A stretch of 6,468 nucleotides of DNA from SIG714 sp045629725 (lineage in GTDB: Bacteria > Bacillota > Clostridia > Oscillospirales > CAG-272), in contig JAZQRT010000112.1 of assembly GCA_045629725.1 (NCBI GenBank), positions 1 to 6,468 on the forward strand. The letters are read 5' to 3'. Both the position numbers and the translations under genes were made by a program. The notes beneath the pieces are model-generated. The model searched no databases, was not told where the DNA came from, and worked only from the letters and a program-made list of their open reading frames with translations. Below are positions 1-6,355 of the stretch, one piece after another. Numbering within the stretch: position 1 is the stretch's first letter; every line of letters begins with the position of its first letter.

Positions 1-76
1 TAAAAAATGACCAAAGTCAAGAAATAAAACGATTTTTTCAAAAAAACATTAAAATAAGTCGAAAAAGGATTGTAAA

Positions 77-104
77 AAATACACAAAAAACACCATGTGT
101 ATTT
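77..104. repeat. Inverted repeat upstream of the gap promoter
   Basis: AAATACACA (77-85) and TGTGTATTT (96-104) form a perfect 9-bp inverted repeat around a 10-base A-rich centre. It lies about 60 bases upstream of the gap -35 box in DNA that is otherwise almost all A and T. It could be a protein-binding site or a weak RNA hairpin belonging to an upstream transcript. It does not match the Rex or CcpA consensus as I know them, and no T-run follows to make it a terminator. Function unknown. Confidence 0.4.
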
Positions 105-164
105 GGCAGATATTTAAAATATTCCGAAAAATATTACTAAATTAAAAATTTTTACAAAATTCTC

Positions 165-193
165 TTGTATAAATTAAAAAAATGATGTACAAT
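165..193 (+). promoter_or_regulatory. Sigma-A-type promoter of gap
   Basis: TTGTAT (165-170) is separated by exactly 17 bases from TACAAT (188-193), a good match to the housekeeping sigma-factor consensus. Long A and T tracts just upstream (about 121-160) would serve as UP-element-like DNA. Transcription would begin near 200, leaving a leader of about 50 bases. That is too short for a riboswitch, and none is seen. The GGAGG ribosome binding site is at 236-240, 9 bases before the ATG. Confidence 0.75.
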
Positions 194-249
194 AGCAGGG
201 AAGAGAAAAAATAAAAATATTTTAATTATATTTTTGGAGGACTTTAATC

Positions 250-1311
250 ATGGCAAATGTAAAAGTAGCTATTAACGGTTTCGGAAGAATCGGTCGTCTT
301 GCTTTCAGACAGATGTTCGGCGCTGAGGGATATGAGGTTGTTGCAATCAACGATCTTACAAGCCCCAAGATGCTCGCTCACCTTCTTAAGTATGACACAG
401 CACAGGGTAACTATGTAAGAATGGGTCACGAAGTTACATCCAAGGAGCCCGTTTTCGCTGAAGACGGAAAGACAGTTGTAACTCCCGGTTCTATCACAGT
501 TGACGGAAAGGAAATCACAATCTACGCTTGCCCCAAGGCTACAGATATTCCCTGGGGAGAGATCGGTGTTGACGTAGTTCTCGAGTGCACAGGATTCTAC
601 ACATCCAAGGCTAAGGCTCAGGCTCACATCGATGCAGGTGCTAAGAAGGTAGTTATTTCCGCTCCCGCAGGAAACGACCTTCCCACAATCGTTTACAACG
701 TAAACCACGAAACACTCACAGCTGAAGACACAGTAATTTCTGCTGCTTCTTGTACAACAAACTGCCTTGCTCCTATGGCAAAGGCTCTCAACGATGCATA
801 CCCTGTTCTCAGCGGTATCATGACAACAGTTCACGCTTACACAGGTGACCAGATGATCCTTGACGGTCCCCAGAGAAAGGGTGACCTCCGCCGTGCTCGT
901 GCAGGTGCACAGAACATCGTTCCCAACTCCACAGGCGCTGCAAAGGCTATCGGTCTTGTAATTCCCGAGCTCAACGGCAAGCTTATCGGTTCTGCTCAGA
1001 GAGTTCCCACATGCACAGGTTCCACAACAATCCTCGTTGCAGTTGTTAAGGGTACAGACGTAACAAAGGAAAGCATCAACGCTGCTATGGCTGCTGCTGC
1101 TAACGAATCCTTCGGTTACAACACAGACGAGATCGTTTCCTCTGACGTTATCGGTATGCGTTACGGCTCTCTCTTTGATGCTACACAGACAATGGTAACA
1201 AAGATCGACGACGAAACATACCAGGTACAGGTTGTTTCTTGGTACGACAACGAGAACTCCTACACATCTCAGATGGTTCGTACAATCAAGTACTTCGCAG
1301 AGCTCAACTAA
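250..1311 (+). CDS. gap: Glyceraldehyde-3-phosphate dehydrogenase, type I
   Basis: This cytoplasmic glycolytic enzyme oxidises and phosphorylates glyceraldehyde 3-phosphate to 1,3-bisphosphoglycerate with NAD. The N-terminal Rossmann domain shows GFGRIG at residues 11-15 region (N9-G10 start the turn) and N34-D35 at the end of the second strand; an acidic residue there favours NAD over NADP. The catalytic motif SCTTNCLAP has the nucleophile C168, with the partner histidine H195 in TTVHAYT. The C-terminal half carries DLRRARAGAQNIVPNSTGAAKAI-type phosphate-binding segments and ends with the usual WYDNENSY signature (331-338). At 353 residues it is slightly longer than the common 330-340. The ATG at 250 is fixed by GGAGG 9 bases upstream. 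The gene has its own promoter and terminator, so it is probably monocistronic rather than part of a gap-pgk-tpi operon. Codon choice is strongly biased (few or no TTA, CTA or TCA codons), which fits very high expression. One small oddity is cysteine C255 in RVPTCTGS, where proline is common in relatives. Confidence 0.98.
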   Translation: MANVKVAINGFGRIGRLAFRQMFGAEGYEVVAINDLTSPKMLAHLLKYDTAQGNYVRMGHEVTSKEPVFAEDGKTVVTPGSITVDGKEITIYACPKATDIPWGEIGVDVVLECTGFYTSKAKAQAHIDAGAKKVVISAPAGNDLPTIVYNVNHETLTAEDTVISAASCTTNCLAPMAKALNDAYPVLSGIMTTVHAYTGDQMILDGPQRKGDLRRARAGAQNIVPNSTGAAKAIGLVIPELNGKLIGSAQRVPTCTGSTTILVAVVKGTDVTKESINAAMAAAANESFGYNTDEIVSSDVIGMRYGSLFDATQTMVTKIDDETYQVQVVSWYDNENSYTSQMVRTIKYFAELN

Positions 1312-1333
1312 TTTTTCTGAAAACCAACAAAGA

Positions 1334-1374
1334 CCTGAGGGTTCATCCCTCGGGTTTTTTCTTTTTTGTTTTTT
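1334..1374 (+). terminator. Intrinsic terminator of gap
   Basis: CCTGAGGG (1334-1341) pairs with CCCTCGGG (1347-1354) as an 8-bp stem with one G-U pair and the 5-base loop TTCAT. The stem can be extended by A-T pairs into the tail. T-runs at 1355-1360, 1362-1367 and 1369-1374 follow immediately. It lies 22 bases after the gap stop codon and is a strong rho-independent terminator. It separates gap from the yerC unit. Confidence 0.95.
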
Positions 1375-1437
1375 CGATAAAACAAATATCATAATTATTA
1401 AAGTATAAAATATTTTAAACTTTTTTCGATTTACCAC

Positions 1438-1466
1438 TTTACTTTATTAAAAAAATATTATATAAT
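1438..1466 (+). promoter_or_regulatory. Promoter of the yerC-methyltransferase-hslO unit
   Basis: TTTACT (1438-1443), a 17-base spacer and a perfect TATAAT (1461-1466) give a good housekeeping promoter. It lies between the gap terminator and yerC. Transcription should start near 1473, leaving a leader of about 55 bases. I found no clear palindromic operator overlapping the boxes, so self-regulation by the TrpR-like protein is possible but not shown by the sequence. Confidence 0.75.
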
Positions 1467-1517
1467 AGTCTTTAGTGTAAAATGAAAAGTGCCCAAAAGG
1501 CAATATGAGATACAATC

Positions 1518-1522
1518 GGAGG
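1518..1522 (+). promoter_or_regulatory. Ribosome binding site deciding the yerC start
   Basis: GGAGG lies 5 bases before the ATG at 1528. An in-frame GTG at 1489 would add 13 residues, but nothing resembling a ribosome binding site precedes it, and those residues have no counterpart in YerC relatives as I recall them. The ATG at 1528 is therefore preferred. Confidence 0.8.
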
Positions 1523-1527
1523 ACAAA

Positions 1528-1824
1528 ATGTTAAGAAGACTGAATGATGCAAACGTTGAAATGCTTTTTAAGGCGATGCTCAGCCTTGAAAGCCTTGAGG
1601 AATGTTATGATTTTTTTGAGGATATTTGCACTGTTGACGAGATTCAGAGCATCGCGAAAAGACTTCGCGCCGCAAAAATGCTCAAGGACGGAATGGTTTA
1701 TAACGAGATAAACGAGAAGACCGGACTTTCAACCGCAACCATCAGCCGTGTTAACCGCAGTATGAAGTACGGTAACGGCGGTTACGATATGGTTTTTGCA
1801 AGAATCAAAAAGGACGAGCAGTAA
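1528..1824 (+). CDS. yerC: YerC/YecD-family TrpR-like DNA-binding protein
   Basis: From the preferred ATG this is a 98-residue all-helical protein of the TrpR-related YerC/YecD family, close in length to the Bacillus subtilis YerC protein of about 100 residues. The family hallmark segments are visible. LSLESLEECYDFFEDICT (residues 18-35) and EIQSIAKRL (38-46) form the helical dimer core. GLSTATISRVNRSMKYG (66-82) holds the recognition helix of a TrpR-type helix-turn-helix. The family is presumed to be made of transcriptional regulators; its ligand and target genes are not established to my knowledge. TrpR itself binds tryptophan, but nothing here points to a trp gene nearby. Only one base separates its stop from the ATG of the methyltransferase gene, so the two are almost certainly co-transcribed and may be translationally coupled. 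It is the first gene of the unit, a common place for a regulator of its own operon; that is inference. An upstream GTG (1489) is the only competing start. Confidence 0.92.
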   Translation: MLRRLNDANVEMLFKAMLSLESLEECYDFFEDICTVDEIQSIAKRLRAAKMLKDGMVYNEINEKTGLSTATISRVNRSMKYGNGGYDMVFARIKKDEQ

Positions 1825-1825
1825 G

Positions 1826-2602
1826 ATGTCGGAAAGCTATACCGCTCTTGCGGGTTTTTATGACGTTTTAGGAGAGCATCTTGACTACTCGGAATACGCC
1901 GCCTTTGCCCACCGTCATAATAAAGAACAGGGGAAGGGAACAAGCGGAATTGCGCTTGACCTTGCCTGCGGCACGGGGTCGATGGCTCTGGAGCTGTCAA
2001 GTCTTGGGTATGATACCATCGCCGCGGACGCATCTCCCGATATGCTTGAGGTCGCCCGTGATAAGGCGGCGGATGCGAAAAAAAACATCCTGTTTCTTTG
2101 TCAGGATATGAGGGAGCTTGATCTTTACGGCACCGTTGATCTTGTAACTTGCACTCTTGACAGCCTCAATTATCTTGAGAGCACAAAGGATCTTTCCCTT
2201 GTGTTTTCTCTTGTGAATAATTTTCTTGAGGAGGGCGGGATATTCGTTTTTGACGTAAACACCGAGCGAAAGTTCCGCGAGATCTACGGAGAAAACTCCT
2301 ACGTGTTTGAGGATGAGGGAGTATTCTGCACATGGCAGAATTATTACAATGAGAAAAGCGGAAAATGCAATTTTGCCCTTTCCATTTTTACCGAGTGTGA
2401 GGACGGAAGGTACGAAAGATCCGACGAGTACCACACGGAAAAGTGCCACAAGGAAAAGGTGATCGAACGCGAGCTGAAAAAATGCGGATTTGAGATCCTC
2501 GGTAAATATTCCGATTTTAAGGATACTCCTGCCGCGTGGGAGGATATGCGTCATTTTTACGTTGTGAGAAACGTCCTTCTGAGAAAGAGATATGAAGGAT
2601 AA
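1826..2602 (+). CDS. Class I SAM-dependent methyltransferase, YqeM-like
   Basis: This 258-residue soluble protein has a Rossmann-fold methyltransferase core. It opens with SYTALAGFYDVL, the short helix typical of YqeM-like enzymes. Motif I is LDLACGTGS (44-52), the glycine-rich SAM loop. D68 in AADASPDML ends the second strand and should bind the SAM ribose. QDMREL (93-98) contributes to the adenine pocket, and DLVTCTLDSLNYL (105-117) is the motif IV region. A mostly beta C-terminal part (about 155-235), including the FCTWQNYYNE stretch, matches the layout I recall for B. subtilis YqeM. The substrate is unknown. The ATG at 1826 is chosen because AAAAGGA (1808-1814) lies 11 bases upstream within yerC; a TTG at 1796 would overlap yerC and has no support. 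In Bacillus yqeM sits with nadD, yqeK and rsfS; here it sits between yerC and hslO, 22 bases before the latter. A YqeM orthologue and a merely related paralogue cannot be told apart by eye, so no gene symbol is given. Confidence 0.9.
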   Translation: MSESYTALAGFYDVLGEHLDYSEYAAFAHRHNKEQGKGTSGIALDLACGTGSMALELSSLGYDTIAADASPDMLEVARDKAADAKKNILFLCQDMRELDLYGTVDLVTCTLDSLNYLESTKDLSLVFSLVNNFLEEGGIFVFDVNTERKFREIYGENSYVFEDEGVFCTWQNYYNEKSGKCNFALSIFTECEDGRYERSDEYHTEKCHKEKVIERELKKCGFEILGKYSDFKDTPAAWEDMRHFYVVRNVLLRKRYEG

Positions 2603-2624
2603 TTTTTAGTTTAGTGAGGAAAAT

Positions 2625-3512
2625 ATGTCAGTAATTTCAAGAGGACTTACCGCAAACGGCGAGGCGAGGATATTTGTTCTCAATTCCACGGATATTGTCG
2701 GTGAGGCGATAAAGATACACGGCTGCAAGCCCACTGCCGCGGCGGCGCTTGGAAGAGTGCTTACGGCAACATCGATCATGGGCTGTATGCTTAAGAATCA
2801 GAGCGATTCAATAACCGTTAATTTCAGATGCGAAGGACCTGCAGAGGGGATCCTTGCGGTTTCGGACTATAAGGGAAACGTAAGGGGATATATAAGAAAT
2901 CCCGCGGCGGATATTGAAAGAAAAAAGAGCGGAAAGCTTGACGTTTCGGGCATCGTCGGAACGGGAAGCGTTGTTGTGATCAAGGACGAGGGACAGCCCG
3001 AGCCTTATATCGGCATTTCAAAGATCGTATCGGGAGAGATCGCAGAGGACATTACCTCTTATTTTGCAAACAGCGAGCAGACTCCCACCCTTTGCGCCCT
3101 CGGTGTGCTTGTGGAAAACGGTGCGTGCCGTGCGGCGGGCGGTGTGATCGTTCAGCTCATGCCCTTTGCCTCCGAGGAAACCATTTCCGCCATTGAAAGA
3201 AACTCCCTGCTTCTTTCAAACGTATCAAATCTTTTCGATAAGGGTATGACAAACGATGAGATCGCCGAGGTTGCCTTCCGTGATCTTGAGTTCAATATGT
3301 TTGACGATATCGACGTGTCCTACCTTTGTACCTGCTCCGACGAGCGTATGCTCAAGGCGCTTGTTTCACTTTCCAAGGAGGAGCTTGACGAGGCCTTTGC
3401 GGACAAGGACACCTTAGATGTGGAATGTCAGTTCTGCAACAAGAAAAGATCCTTCACACGTGGTGACATCGTAAATTATTCCGAGAAAAACGGTGAGGAA
3501 ATCCAAGAATAA
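2625..3512 (+). CDS. hslO: Hsp33 redox-regulated molecular chaperone
   Basis: Hsp33 is a cytoplasmic holdase that is inactive when reduced and zinc-bound, and becomes active when oxidants form disulfides in its C-terminal zinc centre and the linker unfolds. This 295-residue protein has the usual family length. The N-terminal substrate-binding domain (about 1-180) includes SRGLTANGEARIF at the start and a central NFRCEGPAEGILAVSDYKGNVRGY region typical of the family. The helical linker follows at about 185-230. The zinc site is complete: CTC (C235 and C237) and CQFC (C268 and C271), separated by 30 residues, the family pattern CxC...CxxC. The start ATG follows AGGA (2617-2620) at only 4 bases, a short but usable spacing. 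It is the third gene of the yerC unit and no terminator is visible behind it, so some read-through into argS is likely. Extra cysteines (C34, C54, C69, C157, C168) lie in the N-terminal domain. Confidence 0.97.
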   Translation: MSVISRGLTANGEARIFVLNSTDIVGEAIKIHGCKPTAAAALGRVLTATSIMGCMLKNQSDSITVNFRCEGPAEGILAVSDYKGNVRGYIRNPAADIERKKSGKLDVSGIVGTGSVVVIKDEGQPEPYIGISKIVSGEIAEDITSYFANSEQTPTLCALGVLVENGACRAAGGVIVQLMPFASEETISAIERNSLLLSNVSNLFDKGMTNDEIAEVAFRDLEFNMFDDIDVSYLCTCSDERMLKALVSLSKEELDEAFADKDTLDVECQFCNKKRSFTRGDIVNYSEKNGEEIQE

Positions 3513-3526
3513 TTTTTTTGAAAAAC

Positions 3527-3555
3527 TTGATATTTTTTGAAAAATATGCTATAAT
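3527..3555 (+). promoter_or_regulatory. Strong extended -10 promoter of argS
   Basis: TTGATA (3527-3532), a 17-base spacer and a perfect TATAAT (3550-3555) preceded by TGC (3547-3549) give an extended -10 promoter. It begins 14 bases after the hslO stop. The expected start near 3562 leaves a leader of about 35 bases, which rules out a T-box element, the usual control of synthetase genes in Firmicutes. Confidence 0.85.
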
Positions 3556-3596
3556 ACACCCTTAGATTATTGATAATTAATTAAGGAAGAAATAAA

Positions 3597-5297
3597 ATGA
3601 TAAATTTGAAGAAAAAAGTAAGTCTTGCGGTAATTGCAGCCCTTGGCGAAAAGGGCGCATCTCTTGATGCGGACTCGGTTTATTCCATGCTTGAATACCC
3701 GCCCGATAATACAATGGGCGACCTTGCGTTCCCCTGCTTCAAGCTCAGCCGCACACTCAGAATGGCGCCTCCCATGATCGCACAGAGCATCAAGGAAAGC
3801 TTTACCTGCGAGGGCATCAGCGAGGTAACAAATCTCGGAGGATATCTCAATCTGCGCATCAGCGGTGAATATCTTGCGGCTGTTATGCTTCCCGATATTC
3901 TGAATACTGAAAAATACGGCTCTGACGGACGCGGAGAGGGAAAGACTGTGGTTCTTGACTATTCATCTCCCAACGTTGCCAAGCCCTTCCACATCGGACA
4001 CCTTGGCACAACGGTCATCGGTCACAGCTTGAAGCTTATCCACGAGTATTTCGGATACAAGTGCGTCGGCATCAACTACCTCGGTGACTGGGGCACACAG
4101 TTTGGTAAGCTTATCGTTGCATATAACCTTTGGGGCAACCGTGAGCTTATTGAAAATGGCGGCATCGACAAGCTCGTTGAGCTTTACGTAAGATTCCACA
4201 AGGAAGCCGAGGAAGACCACTCACTTGAGGACAAGGCAAGAGCCGAGTTCAAGAAGCTTGAAATGAACGATGAGGAAAACATCGCTCTTTGGAAGTGGTT
4301 CGTTAAGATAAGCCTTGCAGAGTATGAAAAAACCTACAAGCAGCTGGGAATCGAGTTTGATTCCTACAAGGGCGAGTCCTTCTATACGGATAAAATGCCC
4401 GCAGAGGTAAACAAGCTCCGCGAAAAGGGACTTCTCAAAATTGACGACGGCGCCTCCATCGTTGACCTTGAAAAATACGGTATGCCTCCTTGTCTTATTC
4501 TTAAGAAGGACGGCTCCACCCTTTACCCCACCCGCGATATCGCGGCGGCGGTATACAGAAAGAACGAATATGACTTTGACAAGTGCATCTACGTTACCTC
4601 TGCAGGACAGAGCCTCCACTTTGCACAGTGGTTCAAGGTCGTTGAGATGATGGGCTACGATTGGTTCGATAAGCTTGTTCACGTGCCCTACGGTACGGTT
4701 TCCATAAACGGCGCAAAGCTTGCAACACGTTCGGGTAACGTAGTGCTTCTCAAGGGGCTTTTCGCAGAGGCTATCGATCGCGTTGACAAGATAATTGCGG
4801 AAAAGAATCCCGATCTTGAAAACCGCGCAGCTACTGCCGAGGCGGTGGGCGTTGGCGCCATCGTATTTAATTACCTCAGCGGCGGAAGGATCAAGGACAT
4901 CAATTTCATGATCGAGGATGCCCTGAGCTTTGAGGGTAACACAGGACCCTATGCTCAGTATACCTATGCCCGTTGCTGTTCATTGATGGAGCGCGCAGGT
5001 GATATTTCAGCAGCATCCGCACCCATTACCGAGGCGGAGGAAAGCGAGCTTTGCCGTGCTCTCGGACGTTTCCCCGAGGTGCTTGCTTCGGCTATCCGTG
5101 ATTATGAGCCCTCCGTCATTACAAGATATATCCTTGAGGTCTGCGGAGCCTTCAACAGATTCTACCACAACTGCCCCATTCTTTCGGCAGCCGACGAGTC
5201 AGTTGTTGCCCTTCGTATGGCTCTTACCCGCGCAACAGCCAAGATACTCGGCTCAGCTCTTGAGCTTATCTGTGTAAAGCATCCCGAGAAGATTTAA
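3597..5297 (+). CDS. argS: Arginyl-tRNA synthetase
   Basis: This class I aminoacyl-tRNA synthetase charges tRNA-Arg with arginine, using ATP and requiring tRNA for activation. The 566 residues match the bacterial length. The N-terminal tRNA D-loop-recognition domain (about 1-95) has the family segment GDLAFPCFKLSR (41-52). The catalytic Rossmann domain starts near 115, with HIGH at 132-135 in SSPNVAKPFHIGHLG, followed by NYLGDWGTQFGKL (160-172). The second signature is KLATRSGNVV (374-383); ArgRS enzymes commonly deviate from canonical KMSKS, and the TRSGN part is the conserved portion. The C-terminal DALR anticodon-binding domain begins near 450 with GPYAQYTYARC and runs to the end. The ATG at 3597 follows AAGGA (3583-3587) at 9 bases. 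The gene has its own promoter but no clear terminator upstream, so it may also receive transcripts from hslO. Arginyl-tRNA supply has no evident special link to its neighbours. Confidence 0.98.
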   Translation: MINLKKKVSLAVIAALGEKGASLDADSVYSMLEYPPDNTMGDLAFPCFKLSRTLRMAPPMIAQSIKESFTCEGISEVTNLGGYLNLRISGEYLAAVMLPDILNTEKYGSDGRGEGKTVVLDYSSPNVAKPFHIGHLGTTVIGHSLKLIHEYFGYKCVGINYLGDWGTQFGKLIVAYNLWGNRELIENGGIDKLVELYVRFHKEAEEDHSLEDKARAEFKKLEMNDEENIALWKWFVKISLAEYEKTYKQLGIEFDSYKGESFYTDKMPAEVNKLREKGLLKIDDGASIVDLEKYGMPPCLILKKDGSTLYPTRDIAAAVYRKNEYDFDKCIYVTSAGQSLHFAQWFKVVEMMGYDWFDKLVHVPYGTVSINGAKLATRSGNVVLLKGLFAEAIDRVDKIIAEKNPDLENRAATAEAVGVGAIVFNYLSGGRIKDINFMIEDALSFEGNTGPYAQYTYARCCSLMERAGDISAASAPITEAEESELCRALGRFPEVLASAIRDYEPSVITRYILEVCGAFNRFYHNCPILSAADESVVALRMALTRATAKILGSALELICVKHPEKI

Positions 5298-5344
5298 GGC
5301 TTCATAGGATTTTGAATAAAAACAATTAGGTTAAATAAAACAAT

Positions 5345-5402
5345 AAAAACCCTTTAATAAAGTTTTTGAGGGGGGAGGGGAGCTTTTTACAAAAAGTTCC
5401 TC
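5345..5402. repeat. Imperfect double palindrome between argS and yebC
   Basis: Two hairpins sit back to back. The first pairs AAAAAC (5345-5350) with GTTTTT (5362-5367), plus TTT with AAA, leaving CC bulged. The second pairs GGGGAGCTTTTT (5377-5388) with AAAAAGTTCCTC (5391-5402), 12 pairs with two G-U pairs and a minimal centre AC that would open to a 4-base loop. Between them lies a G-rich run (5368-5380). No T-run follows on the plus strand, so it is not a classical terminator. The form (short T-run, G-rich run, then a stem with TTTTT-AC-AAAAA at its tip) resembles small palindromes I recall as dispersed in Clostridia genomes, which suggests a REP-like or MITE-like relic. That resemblance is from memory. 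It may still slow or protect transcripts. No convincing promoter for yebC is visible in this gap. Confidence 0.55.
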
Positions 5403-5430
5403 TAAGAAAAAATATACAAGGAGAATAGAT

Positions 5431-6159
5431 ATGTCAGGACATAGCAAATGGAACAATATCAAGCATAAAAAGGAAAAGACCGACGCGCAAAAGGCTAAGG
5501 TATTCACAAAGGTAGGAAAGGAAATCGCTCTTGCGGTAAAGATGGGCGGACCTGAGCCTACTTCAAACAGTAAGCTTCGTGACCTTATTCAGAAGGCAAA
5601 GTCACTCAACGTGCCCAACGATAACATTGACCGTATCATCAAGAAGGCGTCGGGTGCTGATGCCGTTGCATACGAAGAGATCTATTATGAGGGCTACGGT
5701 CCTTCCGGCGTTGCGGTTATCGTTAAGGCAACAACGGATTCCCGTAACAGAACTGCAGGTAACGTTCGTCACTATTTCGATAAATTCGGCGGAAACCTCG
5801 GACAGACAGGCTGCGTAAGCTATCTCTTTACGGATATGGGTGTTATCACCATTCTTAAGGACGAGGATACGGAGATCGACGACGATGCACTTATGGAGAG
5901 CGCTCTTGAGGCAGGCGCGGCAGATTTCATCGCAGAGGACGAATACTACGAGATCAGAACGGAAACAGACGATCTTACCGCTGTTGCAGATGCGCTGAGA
6001 GAAGCAGGATATGAGCTTGCAGAGGCGGAGGTAACAAAGATCCCCTCCAATTACGTTGAGCTTTCAACCGATGACGATATCAAGCACATGAATCTCCTTC
6101 TTGAATATCTTGAAGAAGACGAGGATATCACAGACGTTTACCATAACTGGGAAAACTGA
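5431..6159 (+). CDS. yebC: YebC/PmpR/TACO1-family protein
   Basis: The 242 residues match the near-constant family length. The N-terminus SGHSKWNNIKHKKEKTDAQKAKVF (2-25) is the defining signature of the basic helical domain 1. Domain 2 carries NVPNDNIDRIIKKASG (60-75) and the strongly conserved YEGYGPSGVAVIV (86-98), followed by TTDSRNRTAGNVRH (101-114) and FGGNLGQTGCVSYLF (119-133). An acidic domain 3 runs to the end (many D and E from 143 onward). Family members were long annotated as transcriptional regulators (PmpR). More recent work on bacterial and mitochondrial (TACO1) relatives points to a ribosome-associated role in translating proline-rich stretches. Which applies here cannot be read from sequence. 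The start is fixed by AAGGAG (5418-5423), 7 bases before the ATG. The gene stands alone after argS, not beside ruvC as in some bacteria. It may be transcribed from argS, since no clear promoter is visible. Confidence 0.97.
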   Translation: MSGHSKWNNIKHKKEKTDAQKAKVFTKVGKEIALAVKMGGPEPTSNSKLRDLIQKAKSLNVPNDNIDRIIKKASGADAVAYEEIYYEGYGPSGVAVIVKATTDSRNRTAGNVRHYFDKFGGNLGQTGCVSYLFTDMGVITILKDEDTEIDDDALMESALEAGAADFIAEDEYYEIRTETDDLTAVADALREAGYELAEAEVTKIPSNYVELSTDDDIKHMNLLLEYLEEDEDITDVYHNWEN

Positions 6160-6229
6160 TTTATTGATTTAGCAATTAAAGGAGACCGAAAGGCGGATTT
6201 CTCGTAAGGAAGTTGGATATTTCTTGTAG

Positions 6230-6251
6230 GGGTCGACGTCCTCGGCGACCC
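6230..6251. repeat. GC-rich palindrome downstream of yebC
   Basis: GGGTCG (6230-6235) pairs with CGACCC (6246-6251). After an A-G mismatch, CG pairs with CG around the loop TCCT. It is preceded by TTGTAG and is much more GC-rich than the DNA on either side. No T-run follows. The pattern TGTAGGGG followed by a GC palindrome recalls a dispersed intergenic repeat of Clostridia, from memory and not checked. A further small foldable stretch, GAGACCG...CGG...TCTC, lies just before it (6182-6203). Confidence 0.45.
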
Positions 6252-6290
6252 GTTAAGACAAAAATTTGATACGCAGAAAACAAATAATAA

Positions 6291-6319
6291 TCCCCGACAG
6301 ATTAAAGTCTGTCGGGGTT
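6291..6319. terminator. Hairpin between convergent genes, likely bidirectional terminator
   Basis: CCCCGACAGA (6292-6301) pairs perfectly with TCTGTCGGGG (6308-6317) around a 6-base loop. Read on the minus strand, the stem is followed by ATTATTATTTGTTTT, a fair T-rich tail, so it fits best as the terminator of the minus-strand gene. On the plus strand the tail is TTAATTCGTT, weaker but possibly enough to end yebC transcription. Its place between two converging genes supports this role. Confidence 0.75.
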
Positions 6320-6334
6320 AATTCGTTCTGTTCG

Positions 6335-6350
6335 ACAAATTGGAATTTGT
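6335..6350. repeat. Short AT inverted repeat at the end of the minus-strand gene
   Basis: ACAAATT (6335-6341) and AATTTGT (6344-6350) form a perfect 7-bp inverted repeat around GG, just past the stop codon of the minus-strand gene. It may add a weak second hairpin before the main one. Chance is also plausible in such AT-rich DNA. Confidence 0.3.
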
Positions 6351-6355
6351 TTTCC

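Noticed and set aside
1369..1430. Direct repeat of TTTTTTCGAT at 1369-1378 and 1421-1430
   Set aside because: Ten bases, mostly a T-run, in AT-rich DNA. No further copies with regular spacing, so chance is the simplest explanation.
244..1437. Long open frame (397 codons) on the minus strand opposite gap
   Set aside because: It mirrors gap exactly and exists because gap avoids TTA, CTA and TCA codons, whose complements are stops. The peptide is cysteine- and serine-rich with no recognisable domain and runs through the terminator.
1482..1508. Eight-codon ATG frame in the yerC leader, as a possible leader peptide
   Set aside because: No ribosome binding site, no tryptophan or other repeated codons, and no terminator/antiterminator pair. 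Only a 4-bp stem can form there.
1489..1527. GTG start extending yerC by 13 residues
   Set aside because: No ribosome binding site precedes it, whereas GGAGG sits just before the ATG at 1528.
3512..3527. Terminator after hslO
   Set aside because: Only A and T runs are present, with no GC stem.
5312..5341. TTGAAT with a weak TAAAAC or ATAAAA as a yebC promoter
   Set aside because: The -10 match is poor at any acceptable spacing; AT-rich DNA gives many such weak matches.
6178..6267. Small gene after AAAGGAG in the yebC downstream region
   Set aside because: No ATG or GTG at a usable distance; the only TTG frame gives 18 residues of no recognisable type across the GC palindrome.
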